Below are positions 42,961-51,320 of a stretch of DNA of 64,000 nucleotides, piece by piece. The notes under the pieces are model-generated. The model saw only the letters and a program-made list of their open reading frames with translations, did no database searches and had not been told where the DNA came from. Positions within the stretch are counted from its first letter, which is position 1, and the number at the start of each line of letters is the position of its first letter. This stretch comes from Bradyrhizobium stylosanthis. GTDB taxonomy: Bacteria > Pseudomonadota > Alphaproteobacteria > Rhizobiales > Xanthobacteraceae. The position numbers and the translations under genes are program-made. Location: NCBI RefSeq assembly GCF_001641335.1, contig NZ_LVEM01000003.1, forward strand, positions 19,443 to 83,442, written 5' to 3'.

Positions 42961-43956
42961 ATGACTTCCAGCAAAGTTCCGGCCCTTCTGGCGCGAATCG
43001 AGCGCTTTCCCATTGCCGGCAGTTTCACGATCAGCCGGGGCGCCAAGACCGAGGCCGTGACCGTCGTAGCCGAAGTGAGCCTGGACGGCCTCACCGGCCG
43101 CGGCGAATGCGTGCCCTATCCCCGCTATGGCGAGACCCCCGAGGCGACCCTAGCAGCCATCGAGGCCATGCAGGGAGCCGTGGCCGGCGGCATGACCCGG
43201 CAGGCCCTGCAGGCCGCCATGCCCCCCGGCGCGGCCCGCAACGCGCTGGATTGCGCCCTGATCGACCTCGAAGCCAAGGCGGCCGGCCTCCGGGCCTGGA
43301 ACCTGCTCGGCCGTCCCCTGCCCGGCGAGCGCACCACCGCCTACACGATCTCGTTAGGGACCCCCGAGGCCATGGCCGCCGCAACGGCCAAAGCCGCGCA
43401 CAGGCCGCTGCTCAAGATCAAGCTCGGCGGCGATGGCGATCCGGAGCGGATCGCGGCGGTGCGCAAGGCAGCCCCCGAATCCGAGCTGATCGTGGACGCC
43501 AACGAATCCTGGACCGAGGCCAATCTGGAAGCGAACCTCGCCGCCTGCGACGCCGTCGGCGTCACCCTGGTCGAGCAGCCGCTGCCGGCGGGCAAGGACG
43601 ACGCCCTGGCGCGGATCAGGCGACCGCTGGTGGTCTGCGCCGACGAGAGCGTGCATGACCGCAACTCGCTGGCCCCGCTCCGCGAGCGCTACGACGCGGT
43701 GAACATCAAGCTCGACAAGACCGGCGGGCTCACCGAGGCATTGGCGATGGCGGACGCCGCGCAGGCGCTCGGCTTCGAGATCATGATCGGCTGCATGGTG
43801 GCGACCTCGCTGTCGATGGCGCCCGCCATGCTGGTGACGCCGCAGGCGCGCTTCGTCGATCTCGACGGCCCGCTGCTGCTGGCGCGCGACCGCGATCACG
43901 CCCTGCGCTATGACGACAGCCTGGTCTATCCGCCGGACGCCTCGCTCTGGGGCTGA
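42961..43956 (+). CDS. Dipeptide (L-Ala-D/L-Glu) epimerase, enolase superfamily
   Basis: A 331-residue member of the muconate-lactonising subgroup with the dipeptide-epimerase active site: KxK at Lys152/Lys154 (LLKIKLGG), metal ligands Asp179, Glu206 and Asp228 (IVDANESW, VEQPLP, CADES), and the opposing base Lys250 in NIKLDKTGG. The C-terminal substrate motif DLDGPLLLARD matches the Ala-Glu epimerase group. The likely role is recycling of murein tripeptide fragments. The last 31 bp overlap the convergent MFS gene, an unusually tight arrangement. Confidence 0.9.
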   Translation: MTSSKVPALLARIERFPIAGSFTISRGAKTEAVTVVAEVSLDGLTGRGECVPYPRYGETPEATLAAIEAMQGAVAGGMTRQALQAAMPPGAARNALDCALIDLEAKAAGLRAWNLLGRPLPGERTTAYTISLGTPEAMAAATAKAAHRPLLKIKLGGDGDPERIAAVRKAAPESELIVDANESWTEANLEANLAACDAVGVTLVEQPLPAGKDDALARIRRPLVVCADESVHDRNSLAPLRERYDAVNIKLDKTGGLTEALAMADAAQALGFEIMIGCMVATSLSMAPAMLVTPQARFVDLDGPLLLARDRDHALRYDDSLVYPPDASLWG

Positions 43957-45122
43957 GCCTTCAGCCGATGCCGCGCCGACCAGATCACGAGCGCACCGGC
44001 AGCCGCCATCGCGGCCATCACGTAGTAGAGGCTGTCGCCGATGCGGGCATAGATCGCGCCTGACGCGATCGAGGTCGCAGCGCCCAAGAGGCCGTTGCAG
44101 GCGGCATAATAGCCCTGCCCGCGCGCGATCTGATGCGAGGGCACGCGCTGCACCAGCAGGTTCATCGTGCCGACGATGGTCATGCCGAAGCTGAGGCCGT
44201 GGCCGAGCTGCACGATCGCGAGCAGCGCGAGCGGCGGCTCGCTGGCGGTGACGACCCAGCGCACGACGGCGCTCAGGCCGCCGATCGCAATCATCGTGGA
44301 CGGATGCAGCGAGAAGCGCGGCGACAGCGCGAACACGACGATCTCGGCGATCACGCCGAGCGTCCACAGCCCCGCAATGGTCAGCCCGCTGATGCCATGG
44401 AGCTGCCAGTTGATCGCCGAGAAGGTGTAGTAGGCGACGTGGCTGCCCTGGATCAGCGCAGCCGAGGCGATGACCGCCCAGAAGCCGGCGTCGCGCAGCA
44501 GCGCGGTGTCGGCACGCGCCCCTGCGCTCTTGCGCCTGATGTCGTCGAGCGGCTGCAGCAGCAGGCTAGCGAGGATGGCAACGACCGCCCAGGCGACGAT
44601 GACCCAGATCAGCTCGCGCGCCGCGATGACGTCGACGAGATAGCCGCAGGCGAGCGAGCCCGCCGCGAACGCCGCCGAGCCCCACAGCCTCAAGGGGCCG
44701 TAATCGAGCCCGTAGCGCGCGACGCCGCGCAGCGCATAAGCATCGGTCAGCGGCATCGTCGGCGTCCACATCATGCAGGTCAGCGCGTAGATCAGGAACA
44801 GCGCCAGCGGCTGCTGCTGCAGGCCCACGGCCGTGAAGCCGATCGCGGTCGCCAGCACCGACACCATCATGGCGGCGCGAATGGCGTGCCGCTTTTCGGC
44901 AAAGGCGGTCACTTGCGGCAGCGTCGTGAAGCGCGTGATCGCCGGCAGCGCGTTGATGAGGCCGATCCAGGCCGCGTCGATGCCGATCGCCTTCAGCCAG
45001 ACCGGAAAGAACGGCAGATGCGTGCCGGAGACCGCGAAGACGGCCGAATAGAACAGCGCCAGACTGACGGCGAATCGCCGCTTCGCCGATGCTGGCGTGG
45101 GGATTTGTGATTCGGTCTGCAT
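43926..45122 (-). CDS. MFS transporter, HcaT/3-phenylpropionate-permease-like
   Basis: A 398-residue, 12-TM major facilitator of the MFS_1-like group; FYSAVFAVSGTHLPFFPVWL in helix 1 and YGPLRLWGSAAFAAGSLACG near residue 140 are characteristic. Relatives such as HcaT and LacY-like proteins import aromatic acids or nucleosides. The start is taken as ATG at 45122 because upstream extensions lie in the promoter area of the divergent gene. It overlaps the dipeptide epimerase gene tail-to-tail, so dipeptide-related cargo is conceivable but unsupported. Confidence 0.87.
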   Translation of the reverse strand: MQTESQIPTPASAKRRFAVSLALFYSAVFAVSGTHLPFFPVWLKAIGIDAAWIGLINALPAITRFTTLPQVTAFAEKRHAIRAAMMVSVLATAIGFTAVGLQQQPLALFLIYALTCMMWTPTMPLTDAYALRGVARYGLDYGPLRLWGSAAFAAGSLACGYLVDVIAARELIWVIVAWAVVAILASLLLQPLDDIRRKSAGARADTALLRDAGFWAVIASAALIQGSHVAYYTFSAINWQLHGISGLTIAGLWTLGVIAEIVVFALSPRFSLHPSTMIAIGGLSAVVRWVVTASEPPLALLAIVQLGHGLSFGMTIVGTMNLLVQRVPSHQIARGQGYYAACNGLLGAATSIASGAIYARIGDSLYYVMAAMAAAGALVIWSARHRLKAQPQSEASGG

Positions 45123-45197
45123 CAAACCAATTGCGATTCGGTCGATATCGTGGTGATCGTTACAGTAACGCGCACTGATTTGCGCGACGAGATTGTC

Positions 45198-46637
45198 ATG
45201 GCCAACGAAGCATTCGCCCTTTCGCCCATGTCTGCCCGCGCGGCCGAGCCGAACGAGCAGGATTACGACGCGATCCGCGAAGCCTTCATGGAGACCGCGC
45301 GCGGCCGCTGGTTCCTCGGCGAATATGCCAAGCGCAACCGCAATGCGGACACCCGCATGGTGCTCGATGCGGTCGCCAAAATCGAAGAAACCCTTGCGGC
45401 ACAGCGACAACCCGTCGTCGAGGACCGCCTGCCCCAGGCACTGATCGAGATCCGCCGCGCCATCCGCGAGGCCGAGACGATCGCGATCGCAGCGTTCGAT
45501 CCCGCCGCGATGGAGGCGAGCCTCGCGCCGATCCCGCGCGGCGTGCGCATCATCAAGGAGATCTCCTGGCGCTGGCGCGAGATCGGCGCCGACGGGCGAA
45601 TCTGCGACCTCATTGATTCGCAGCTCGCCTCGATCGAGTCGGCGTGCGGGCAGATTTCGACCATCGACCCCCGCGTCGAGCTCAAGGCCGCATTCGATTT
45701 GCTCAGGGAACGGATCGAGCAGACCGAGGGCGGCGCTGTGCCGCAGGCTGAGCGTTCCTCGCCCGCGCCTGCACAGGAATCACCGCCACCCGTCGCGGAA
45801 GCTGCGCCTGTCGAGGCCGCGCCCGCCGCGATGACGAGCGAAGCACCCGTGGCTTTTACGGAGATGCCGCAGGAGGTCGCAGCGACCTCCGAGCCAGAAG
45901 CCGCCACAGAGGAAGCCGGCACGACCGAGGCCTTCGCAATGGCCGAGCAGGCCATGGACGCGACCGTCGCGCCGGAGGCTGTGGCGGACAGCGAGATCGC
46001 GTTCGACGCGGCGGCGGTCGAGACCATCGCGGTCGAGGAGACTGTTGCTGCGGAGCCGGCCGCCGAGCCCGCCGCCATCGCCGATGTCAGCGACGCGTTT
46101 TCGCTCGACGCTGCTGCGGAGGCCGAGGACGAAGCCATCCTCGAGGCCATCGCGCTGGAGATGGCCGCGCCCGATCCGGAGTTCGACGAAATCATCGAGC
46201 CGGTCGAGATGGCCGTTGCAAGCCCGGAGCCAAGTCTGGACTCAAGTCCGGAGCCTGCGGCCGCAGTGGCGGTCGAAGCCCCGATTGCCGCCGAGCTCGC
46301 CGAGCCGGCTGCGCCGCAGCCCATTGCCGCGACCATCGCGGAAGAGCCGGCCGCCGACGCACCGATCGCGATGGACTCGCTCGCGCGCCTCACCGACGCC
46401 ATCGCGGAAGCCGCCGCCGAAGTGATGGAGCAGCCGGCGCCTGCCATGGCGGCCACGGCAACGTTCGCCGCGGCGCCCGCTGCGGCGCTGCCCATGCCCT
46501 CGCCGCTCCCCGAGGCCTCGCTCGGCGCCACCATCCTCGCCAGCGGCATCCTGCAAAAGCCCCGCGCGCCGGCCAACGACCCGCTCGCGCCGATCCGCCG
46601 CATGACCCAGGCCGAGAAGATCGCGTTCTTCTCGTAA
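45198..46637 (+). CDS. Ala/Glu-rich protein of unknown function with conserved helical N-terminal domain
   Basis: A 479-residue protein in two parts. Residues 1-190 look like a folded helical domain (FMETARGRWFLGEYAKRNRN; VLDAVAKIEETLAAQ; IIKEISWRWREIGADGRICD). Residues 190-440 are low complexity, dominated by Ala, Glu, Val and Pro, and strongly acidic, probably disordered. A short C-terminal segment (PLAPIRRMTQAEKIAFFS) looks conserved and may be a binding peptide. I recognise no named family, though the N-terminal part recalls hypothetical proteins seen widely in rhizobia. I chose the ATG at 45198 over one 48 nt upstream. Confidence 0.75.
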   Translation: MANEAFALSPMSARAAEPNEQDYDAIREAFMETARGRWFLGEYAKRNRNADTRMVLDAVAKIEETLAAQRQPVVEDRLPQALIEIRRAIREAETIAIAAFDPAAMEASLAPIPRGVRIIKEISWRWREIGADGRICDLIDSQLASIESACGQISTIDPRVELKAAFDLLRERIEQTEGGAVPQAERSSPAPAQESPPPVAEAAPVEAAPAAMTSEAPVAFTEMPQEVAATSEPEAATEEAGTTEAFAMAEQAMDATVAPEAVADSEIAFDAAAVETIAVEETVAAEPAAEPAAIADVSDAFSLDAAAEAEDEAILEAIALEMAAPDPEFDEIIEPVEMAVASPEPSLDSSPEPAAAVAVEAPIAAELAEPAAPQPIAATIAEEPAADAPIAMDSLARLTDAIAEAAAEVMEQPAPAMAATATFAAAPAAALPMPSPLPEASLGATILASGILQKPRAPANDPLAPIRRMTQAEKIAFFS

Positions 46638-46973
46638 GGGGACGCAAATCTCTCTCGCTCGTGTCCCGGACGCCCTGCAGCGCGCCAGCGTTGCTGCACA
46701 GAGCCGGGACCCAAACGCCGCAGTCTCCATCGCAACATGGCGCACCGTCAAAGGGACGCTGCGCTGCGTCCGAGGCACGGAGCGAATTGCCGCGCGCCCT
46801 CGCTCCACATCGTCATTGCGAGCGCAGCGAAGCAATCCAGACTGCCGCCGCGGAAAGATTCTGGATTGCTTCGCTGCGCTCGCAATGACGCAACCACAAC
46901 CATCTCGTCCTATGGTTGAACTTGCCTGCACGCACGGACTCTGACTTTCTGCCAAAAAAAGGAGACGCAATTC
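46638..46973. other. Repeat-filled intergenic region upstream of the nuclease-like gene
   Basis: These 336 bp carry a GTGTCCCGGACGCCCTGCAG...AGAGCCGGGACCC segment (46659-46710) that looks like one more dispersed element, then the perfect inverted repeat at 46811-46890. The last 30 bp before 46974 are A-rich with AGGAGA. No gene is seen. Confidence 0.6.
46811..46890. repeat. Perfect inverted repeat, 30-bp arms, CGTCATTGCGAGCGCAGCGA family, copy 2
   Basis: Arms 46811-46840 and 46861-46890 are exact reverse complements and identical to those of the copy at 9361-9440. The 20-bp spacer ends CGCGGAAAGATT, which is the reverse complement of the start of the spacer in the other copy, so this one is inserted in the opposite orientation. 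Confidence 0.9.
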
Positions 46974-48107
46974 GTGGCAGAGAATTCCGGAGTTTTCTTG
47001 TTGCGGGGGGAAGACTCCCTGGTGCCGATGCAGCCCGGCAAATTTGACCTTGAGGATCATTTCCAGCGTCTTCTCGCTCGCTTCCCTGAACTCCTCGTCG
47101 GAGATCAGATCGATCCACAAAATCCAAGACGATGGATATTGGTCAAGCGAGAGCAAGCCATATCGACCGGCGAGATCGGCTCTCCGACATGGGCCGTGGA
47201 CCTTGTCTTTCTTGACCAGGATGGCATTCCCACCCTCGTCGAGATCAAGCGCAAGGAAGACAGCCGCCTCAGGCGCGGGGTCGTGGGCCAGATGCTCGAC
47301 TACGCCGCCAATTGCAGAACCCACTGGACCGCTGAAGCACTTCAGATCAGCTTCGAGAACTCCTGCCGGGACGAAGGCAAGTCGCACGAAAAGGTGCTCG
47401 ACGGCCTGCTGGAGGAATCCGGCACCACACCACCCGAATTCTGGGAGCTGGTCAGGACCAATCTGAAGGAAAAGAACATCCGCCTGTTGTTCGTCGCGGA
47501 CTCGATCCCGATCGAGCTGCGCCGGGTGGTCGCGTTCCTCAACGAGCAAATGAAGGACGTCGAAGTCCTGGCCGTCGAGCTCCGGCAATTCGTCAGCGGC
47601 GATCTCAAGACGATCGTACCGACCGTCTATGGTCATCAACCGCTTTCCCCCAAGCGCGCGACCGGGCAGAGATGGAACGAAACGTCCCTCTTCGCGCAAT
47701 TCGAGCAAACTCTCGATGAGCAGGAATTGGCGATTGCACGCGCCATCTACGCGTGGATGCAAAAGGGTGGCGCGAGGAAAGTCATTTTCGGAACCGGCAA
47801 GGACTATGGCTCGGTCTATCCGCTCTTCAGGCCGAACGGCATCTCGATCAATCCGGCCTACCTCTCGACTGACGGCAGCCTCTGGCTGCAGTTCGCATCG
47901 CTGGACAAGAAGCCGGTGTTCGGGCCGATCCCGGCGCGACAGGCCTTGATGCAGCAGTTCAACGCCATCAAGGGCGTGGACCTCAAGGACAGCGATCTGA
48001 CAAGATATCCATCCATAACGCTTCGCACGATCGCCGAGGATCCGGAAGGCGAAACCAAGGTGTTGAATGCCCTGAAATGGATGGAAGAGCAGATCGAGCG
48101 GGCCTGA
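46974..48107 (+). CDS. PD-(D/E)XK nuclease-like protein of unknown function
   Basis: A 377-residue protein. Residues 70-110 contain a PD-(D/E)XK-like core: WAVDLVFLDQDGIPTLVEIK (Asp then E-x-K), followed by RRGVVGQMLDYAANC with a conserved-looking Gln-x-x-x-Tyr. The N-terminal IDPQNPRRWILVKREQAI resembles DUF91/NucS-like nuclease domains. The rest (about 120-377) is mixed alpha/beta with no motif I know. Codon use is less GC-biased than in neighbours, suggesting later acquisition. The start is GTG at 46974 with AGGAGA about 8 nt upstream. Repair, restriction or phage defence are options; nothing proves one. Confidence 0.8.
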   Translation: MAENSGVFLLRGEDSLVPMQPGKFDLEDHFQRLLARFPELLVGDQIDPQNPRRWILVKREQAISTGEIGSPTWAVDLVFLDQDGIPTLVEIKRKEDSRLRRGVVGQMLDYAANCRTHWTAEALQISFENSCRDEGKSHEKVLDGLLEESGTTPPEFWELVRTNLKEKNIRLLFVADSIPIELRRVVAFLNEQMKDVEVLAVELRQFVSGDLKTIVPTVYGHQPLSPKRATGQRWNETSLFAQFEQTLDEQELAIARAIYAWMQKGGARKVIFGTGKDYGSVYPLFRPNGISINPAYLSTDGSLWLQFASLDKKPVFGPIPARQALMQQFNAIKGVDLKDSDLTRYPSITLRTIAEDPEGETKVLNALKWMEEQIERA

Positions 48108-48124
48108 GAACAACACATGCATCG

Positions 48125-48484
48125 ATGACGAAAGCGGCTAGCGAAAACACCATCACGCTTTGGCGCCCCGTCGGCCCGAAGGAGCTCGAGCTGATCGCGC
48201 AATCCGGCATGCGCGCGTTTCCGCCGCGCCTGCCGGACCAGCCGATCTTCTATCCGGTGCTGACCGAGGACTACGCCGTCAAGATCGCGCGCGACTGGAA
48301 TGTGCCGGCGAGCGGTTCGGGATTCGTGACACGGTTTGAGGTCAGGCGCGACTTCATCGCGAAGTACGACGTGCAGGAGGCCGGCGGGCGCTCACACCTC
48401 GAATATTGGATTCCGGCCGAAGAGCTTGACGCCTTCAATGCCGCGATCGTCGGATTGATCGAGGTCGTCCGCAGCTTTCCTTAA
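48125..48484 (+). CDS. Small conserved protein, often labelled ADP-ribosylation/crystallin J1-like
   Basis: A 119-residue protein beginning TITLWRPVGPKELELIAQ, with AFPPRLPDQPIFYPVLTEDY and ending in HLEYWIPAEELDAFN. I recall this family carrying the label ADP-ribosylation/crystallin J1, which is probably misleading. The Arg in LWRP, the FYP segment and the Glu of WIPAEEL are spaced as in ADP-ribosyltransferase-like folds, a weak but interesting match. It starts 17 bp after the nuclease-like gene and is probably co-transcribed. I chose the ATG at 48125 because it opens the conserved region. Confidence 0.75.
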   Translation: MTKAASENTITLWRPVGPKELELIAQSGMRAFPPRLPDQPIFYPVLTEDYAVKIARDWNVPASGSGFVTRFEVRRDFIAKYDVQEAGGRSHLEYWIPAEELDAFNAAIVGLIEVVRSFP

Positions 48485-48488
48485 GCCG

Positions 48489-48848
48489 TCACCCGCAATT
48501 CCACACCGCGCCGATCGGCGTGCGCGTCCAGCACGGGCCAAAGCTGCCGCCGTTGTAGCGGCCGCCGCCGAAGCCGGGCCGGCCGAAATAGTGCCACTCG
48601 CCGTCCCAGCGGTAATATTGCGGAACCGGGTCGATGTACCAATGGCGGCGCTCGTTGCGCGCGAGGCGCCGCATCGCGTCCTTCTGCTTGTAGAGCGGAA
48701 GGCTGTTGCTCAGCGGCTGGCGATAGCCCGGCAGGAAGCCGTAGCCCTTCCAGACCGGCTTGGGTCGCTTTTGAGCGGGCTCAGCGGATGCGACAGCCGG
48801 CAGCAGCGAGAGGATGACAGCAACGAATAGACACACAAGGCGAGACAT
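48489..48848 (-). CDS. Small exported protein rich in aromatic residues
   Basis: A 119-residue protein with a signal peptide (LVCLFVAVILSLLPAVASAE). The mature part is basic at first (PAQKRPKPVWKGYG) and then rich in Tyr, Trp, Gly and Arg (YYRWDGEWHYFGRPGFGGG), with two Cys near the end (GPCWTRTP, VWNCG) likely to form a disulfide. Similar short proteins are frequent in Bradyrhizobium and lack known function. The ATG at 48848 opens the signal peptide. It converges with the small gene ending at 48484. Confidence 0.8.
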   Translation of the reverse strand: MSRLVCLFVAVILSLLPAVASAEPAQKRPKPVWKGYGFLPGYRQPLSNSLPLYKQKDAMRRLARNERRHWYIDPVPQYYRWDGEWHYFGRPGFGGGRYNGGSFGPCWTRTPIGAVWNCG

Positions 48849-49021
48849 GGATCGACCATAGACGCTCGCCTCCTGGAAGGCCATTCAAATTCGAGTGGGA
48901 GGCTTCTTGCCGCTTCGAATTCGAAGGCCTGTCCCTCGCGTAACAATTGATCCGACCCATCGGGCTTTGTTGCTGTACTCTCTGCCTCGCTATTCGTGGT
49001 GCAGTATCGCGAGGCGCATGC

Positions 49022-50701
49022 ATGTCCACCGCGATCTCGACGCTCGGCGGAGTAGGTCTCTTTCTGCTCGGCATGACCGTGATGACGGAGGGCCTGAAGG
49101 CGCTGGCGGGTTCCGCTCTGCGCGCGGTGCTCGGCAAGGCGGCGTCGACGCCGCTGCTCGGCTCATTCTGGGGAGCCATCGTCACGTTGCTGGTGCAGTC
49201 CTCCAGCGCAACGACGATGACGACGATCGGTCTCGTCAGCGCCGGCCTGCTGACGTTCCAGCAGGGGTTGAGCCTGGTCTTCGGTGCGAATATCGGCACC
49301 ACGGGAACCGGCTGGCTGGTCGCGCTGATCGGCGTCCGCGTCTCGCTCACGGCCGCGGCGTTGCCGATGATCTTCGTTGGCGCGTTGACCAGGCTGCTCG
49401 GCCGCGGACGAATTGCCGGCACCGGTGCCGCGCTCGCGGGATTTGGACTCGTGCTGTTCGGACTGACGACCCTGCAGCAGGGCATGGGCGGGCTGGCGGA
49501 GCGTTTGCACCCGGCGGACCTGCCTGCGGTCCTCGGCAGTCCTGGGACGCCGTGGTGGTCGGGCCTGCTCGGCGTGCTGGCGCTGGTCGTGACCGGATTG
49601 GTCATGACCGCACTGATGCAGTCGTCGACGGCCGCCATCGCAGTGACCTTGTCCGGCTATTTCGCCGGCGCAATCGGGTTGGATCAGGCCTGCGCGCTGA
49701 TCATCGGCCAGAACATCGGAACGGCCACGAGTTCCGCGCTCGCCGCGATCGGCGCGAGTGCCACCGCAAAACGATTGGCCATCGCCTACGTCCTGTTCAA
49801 GCTGATCGCCGCGCTCATCGCGCTGGTGGCTTTTCCCGTCGTGACGCCCTTGCTGCTGCGCGCCTCGGATACGATCGACGGCGTTACGCTGCTCGCCGGA
49901 TACCACACCGCGTTCAACGTCCTCGGTGTCGCGGTCCTGCTGCCGCTGATCAACCCGTTCACGCGGCTGGTCGAACGGATTCTGCCCGAGCGCGGCTCGC
50001 CGCTGACGCGATGTCTCGATCCCTCGGCGCTGCAGACCCCGATCGTGGCGGTGGAAGCGGTCCGGCGCACGATCGCGCGCGTGCTCATGACGGTGTGCGG
50101 TTCGGTCGAGGCGCAACTGGCGGCCCGCGCGGGACCGATGCGCCTGGGACGGGACACCGTGTCCGTGCAGGAAGCGGCCGGCGCCGTGCGCCAGGCGCAA
50201 CTATTCCTGTCGGACGTGGCCGGACCACCCGAGACCGACGACGAGCAACGGCGTCTCACGAGCACGCTCCACGCGCTGGATCACGCGACGCGACTGACGG
50301 ACCTCGCAAATGGGAGCAACAATTCCAGCGCGGCGGCAGGCGGACCGGAGGACATCCGCGCCGGAGAGCTGTGTGCGGAGGTGATGCTGACCGCCGCCGC
50401 GATTGCGCGCGGCGTAGCGGCGCCGCCCCGCGTCGATGGATCGACACACGCCCCGCATACCGGGGACATCCTGGCGGGTCCCCGCGCGGATCCGCCCGAC
50501 GAGGCCATCGCCGAGCTCGAGCGTTGCACGGCGCAACTCCGCGACATGCTGCGCGCCCACCGCAGCGCGACGCTCGGTGCGGTGGCCAATGGAACGCTGA
50601 CCGCCGACGCTGCGCTCCTTCGCGTCGATGCGGTTCGAAACCTCGAGGCGTTGTCGCAGCACGCATGGCGTTCGGCGATCCATCTCATCGGTCGCGGCTA
50701 G
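49022..50701 (+). CDS. Na/Pi cotransporter family protein (PNaS/NptA type)
   Basis: A 559-residue protein with two inverted Na/Pi-cotransporter repeats of about 150 residues each. Signature QSS motifs occur in both (LLVQSSSATTMTTIG near residue 58 and ALMQSSTAAIAVTLSG near 200), followed by FGANIGTTGTGW and IGQNIGTATSSAL. Residues 340-559 form a cytoplasmic, helical PhoU-like domain. It should move phosphate with Na+, perhaps for export, as for YjbB. GAGG lies 8 nt before the ATG at 49022. Its stop overlaps the convergent mutarotase gene by 4 bp. Confidence 0.9.
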   Translation: MSTAISTLGGVGLFLLGMTVMTEGLKALAGSALRAVLGKAASTPLLGSFWGAIVTLLVQSSSATTMTTIGLVSAGLLTFQQGLSLVFGANIGTTGTGWLVALIGVRVSLTAAALPMIFVGALTRLLGRGRIAGTGAALAGFGLVLFGLTTLQQGMGGLAERLHPADLPAVLGSPGTPWWSGLLGVLALVVTGLVMTALMQSSTAAIAVTLSGYFAGAIGLDQACALIIGQNIGTATSSALAAIGASATAKRLAIAYVLFKLIAALIALVAFPVVTPLLLRASDTIDGVTLLAGYHTAFNVLGVAVLLPLINPFTRLVERILPERGSPLTRCLDPSALQTPIVAVEAVRRTIARVLMTVCGSVEAQLAARAGPMRLGRDTVSVQEAAGAVRQAQLFLSDVAGPPETDDEQRRLTSTLHALDHATRLTDLANGSNNSSAAAGGPEDIRAGELCAEVMLTAAAIARGVAAPPRVDGSTHAPHTGDILAGPRADPPDEAIAELERCTAQLRDMLRAHRSATLGAVANGTLTADAALLRVDAVRNLEALSQHAWRSAIHLIGRG

Positions 50702-51144
50702 CTTGAGATCACGCCCTTGCGGATCAGGAAGCAGCCATAGCCCCTGTTGTCGCCGACCTGCACGACGCCGAAGCCTGCCGCTGCCGCACGATAGAAATCC
50801 GGACGCGCGAGCTTGCCGGGCGTGACGGCGCTGCCGGCGGCACGCGCGATCTCCGCCAGCACCGCGCGCTGCACGTCGGGCACACGGTCGGGATCGTCCA
50901 CCGGCGCCATCACGCGCACCGGGTCCGGATCGAAATCGTCGAGCGGATAGACCGACATGATGGCGCGGATCGCGGCCTCCATGGTCATGCCCGGCAGCTG
51001 GATCAGGCGCTGCGACGTCGTGCTCTGCGCGATGCGGGTGGCGGGGTGATTGGCATCGACGAAGACCAGGTCGTCGCCGTGGCCCATCGAGGCCAGCAGC
51101 CAGAGCAGGTCGGGCGTGAGGATCGGATCGATCGATTTCAGCAT
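50698..51144 (-). CDS. RbsD/FucU-family sugar mutarotase-like protein
   Basis: A 148-residue protein with the RbsD/FucU features: N-terminal MLKSIDPILTPDLLWLLASM, catalytic-loop GHGDDLVFVDANHPA and C-terminal NRGYGCFLIRKGV. FucU-type enzymes interconvert anomers of fucose or ribose. No fucose or ribose pathway genes are adjacent, so the substrate is open. The ATG at 51144 opens the conserved region. It overlaps the Na/Pi cotransporter stop by 4 bp, tail to tail. Confidence 0.9.
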   Translation of the reverse strand: MLKSIDPILTPDLLWLLASMGHGDDLVFVDANHPATRIAQSTTSQRLIQLPGMTMEAAIRAIMSVYPLDDFDPDPVRVMAPVDDPDRVPDVQRAVLAEIARAAGSAVTPGKLARPDFYRAAAAGFGVVQVGDNRGYGCFLIRKGVISS

Positions 51145-51320
51145 GAAGTCTCCCAAACGTCTCGTGGCCGGCAAGCAGCCGCTAACCAAGGCCGGTTCCA
51201 AGCGTGATTCAGATCACGCAGCCTATCATGGTGATTGCGGTCACGGACCTCTTCCTCGAACGCGGCCAGTCTTCCTCGCAACCAATCTCGCATCGAGATC
51301 AGTGCCGAAAGGAGCACGCC

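Noticed and set aside
48125..48484. Taking the ADP-ribosylation/crystallin J1 label at face value
   Set aside because: Crystallin J1-type ADP-ribosylglycohydrolases are about 300 residues with acidic metal sites; this protein is 119 residues and lacks them.
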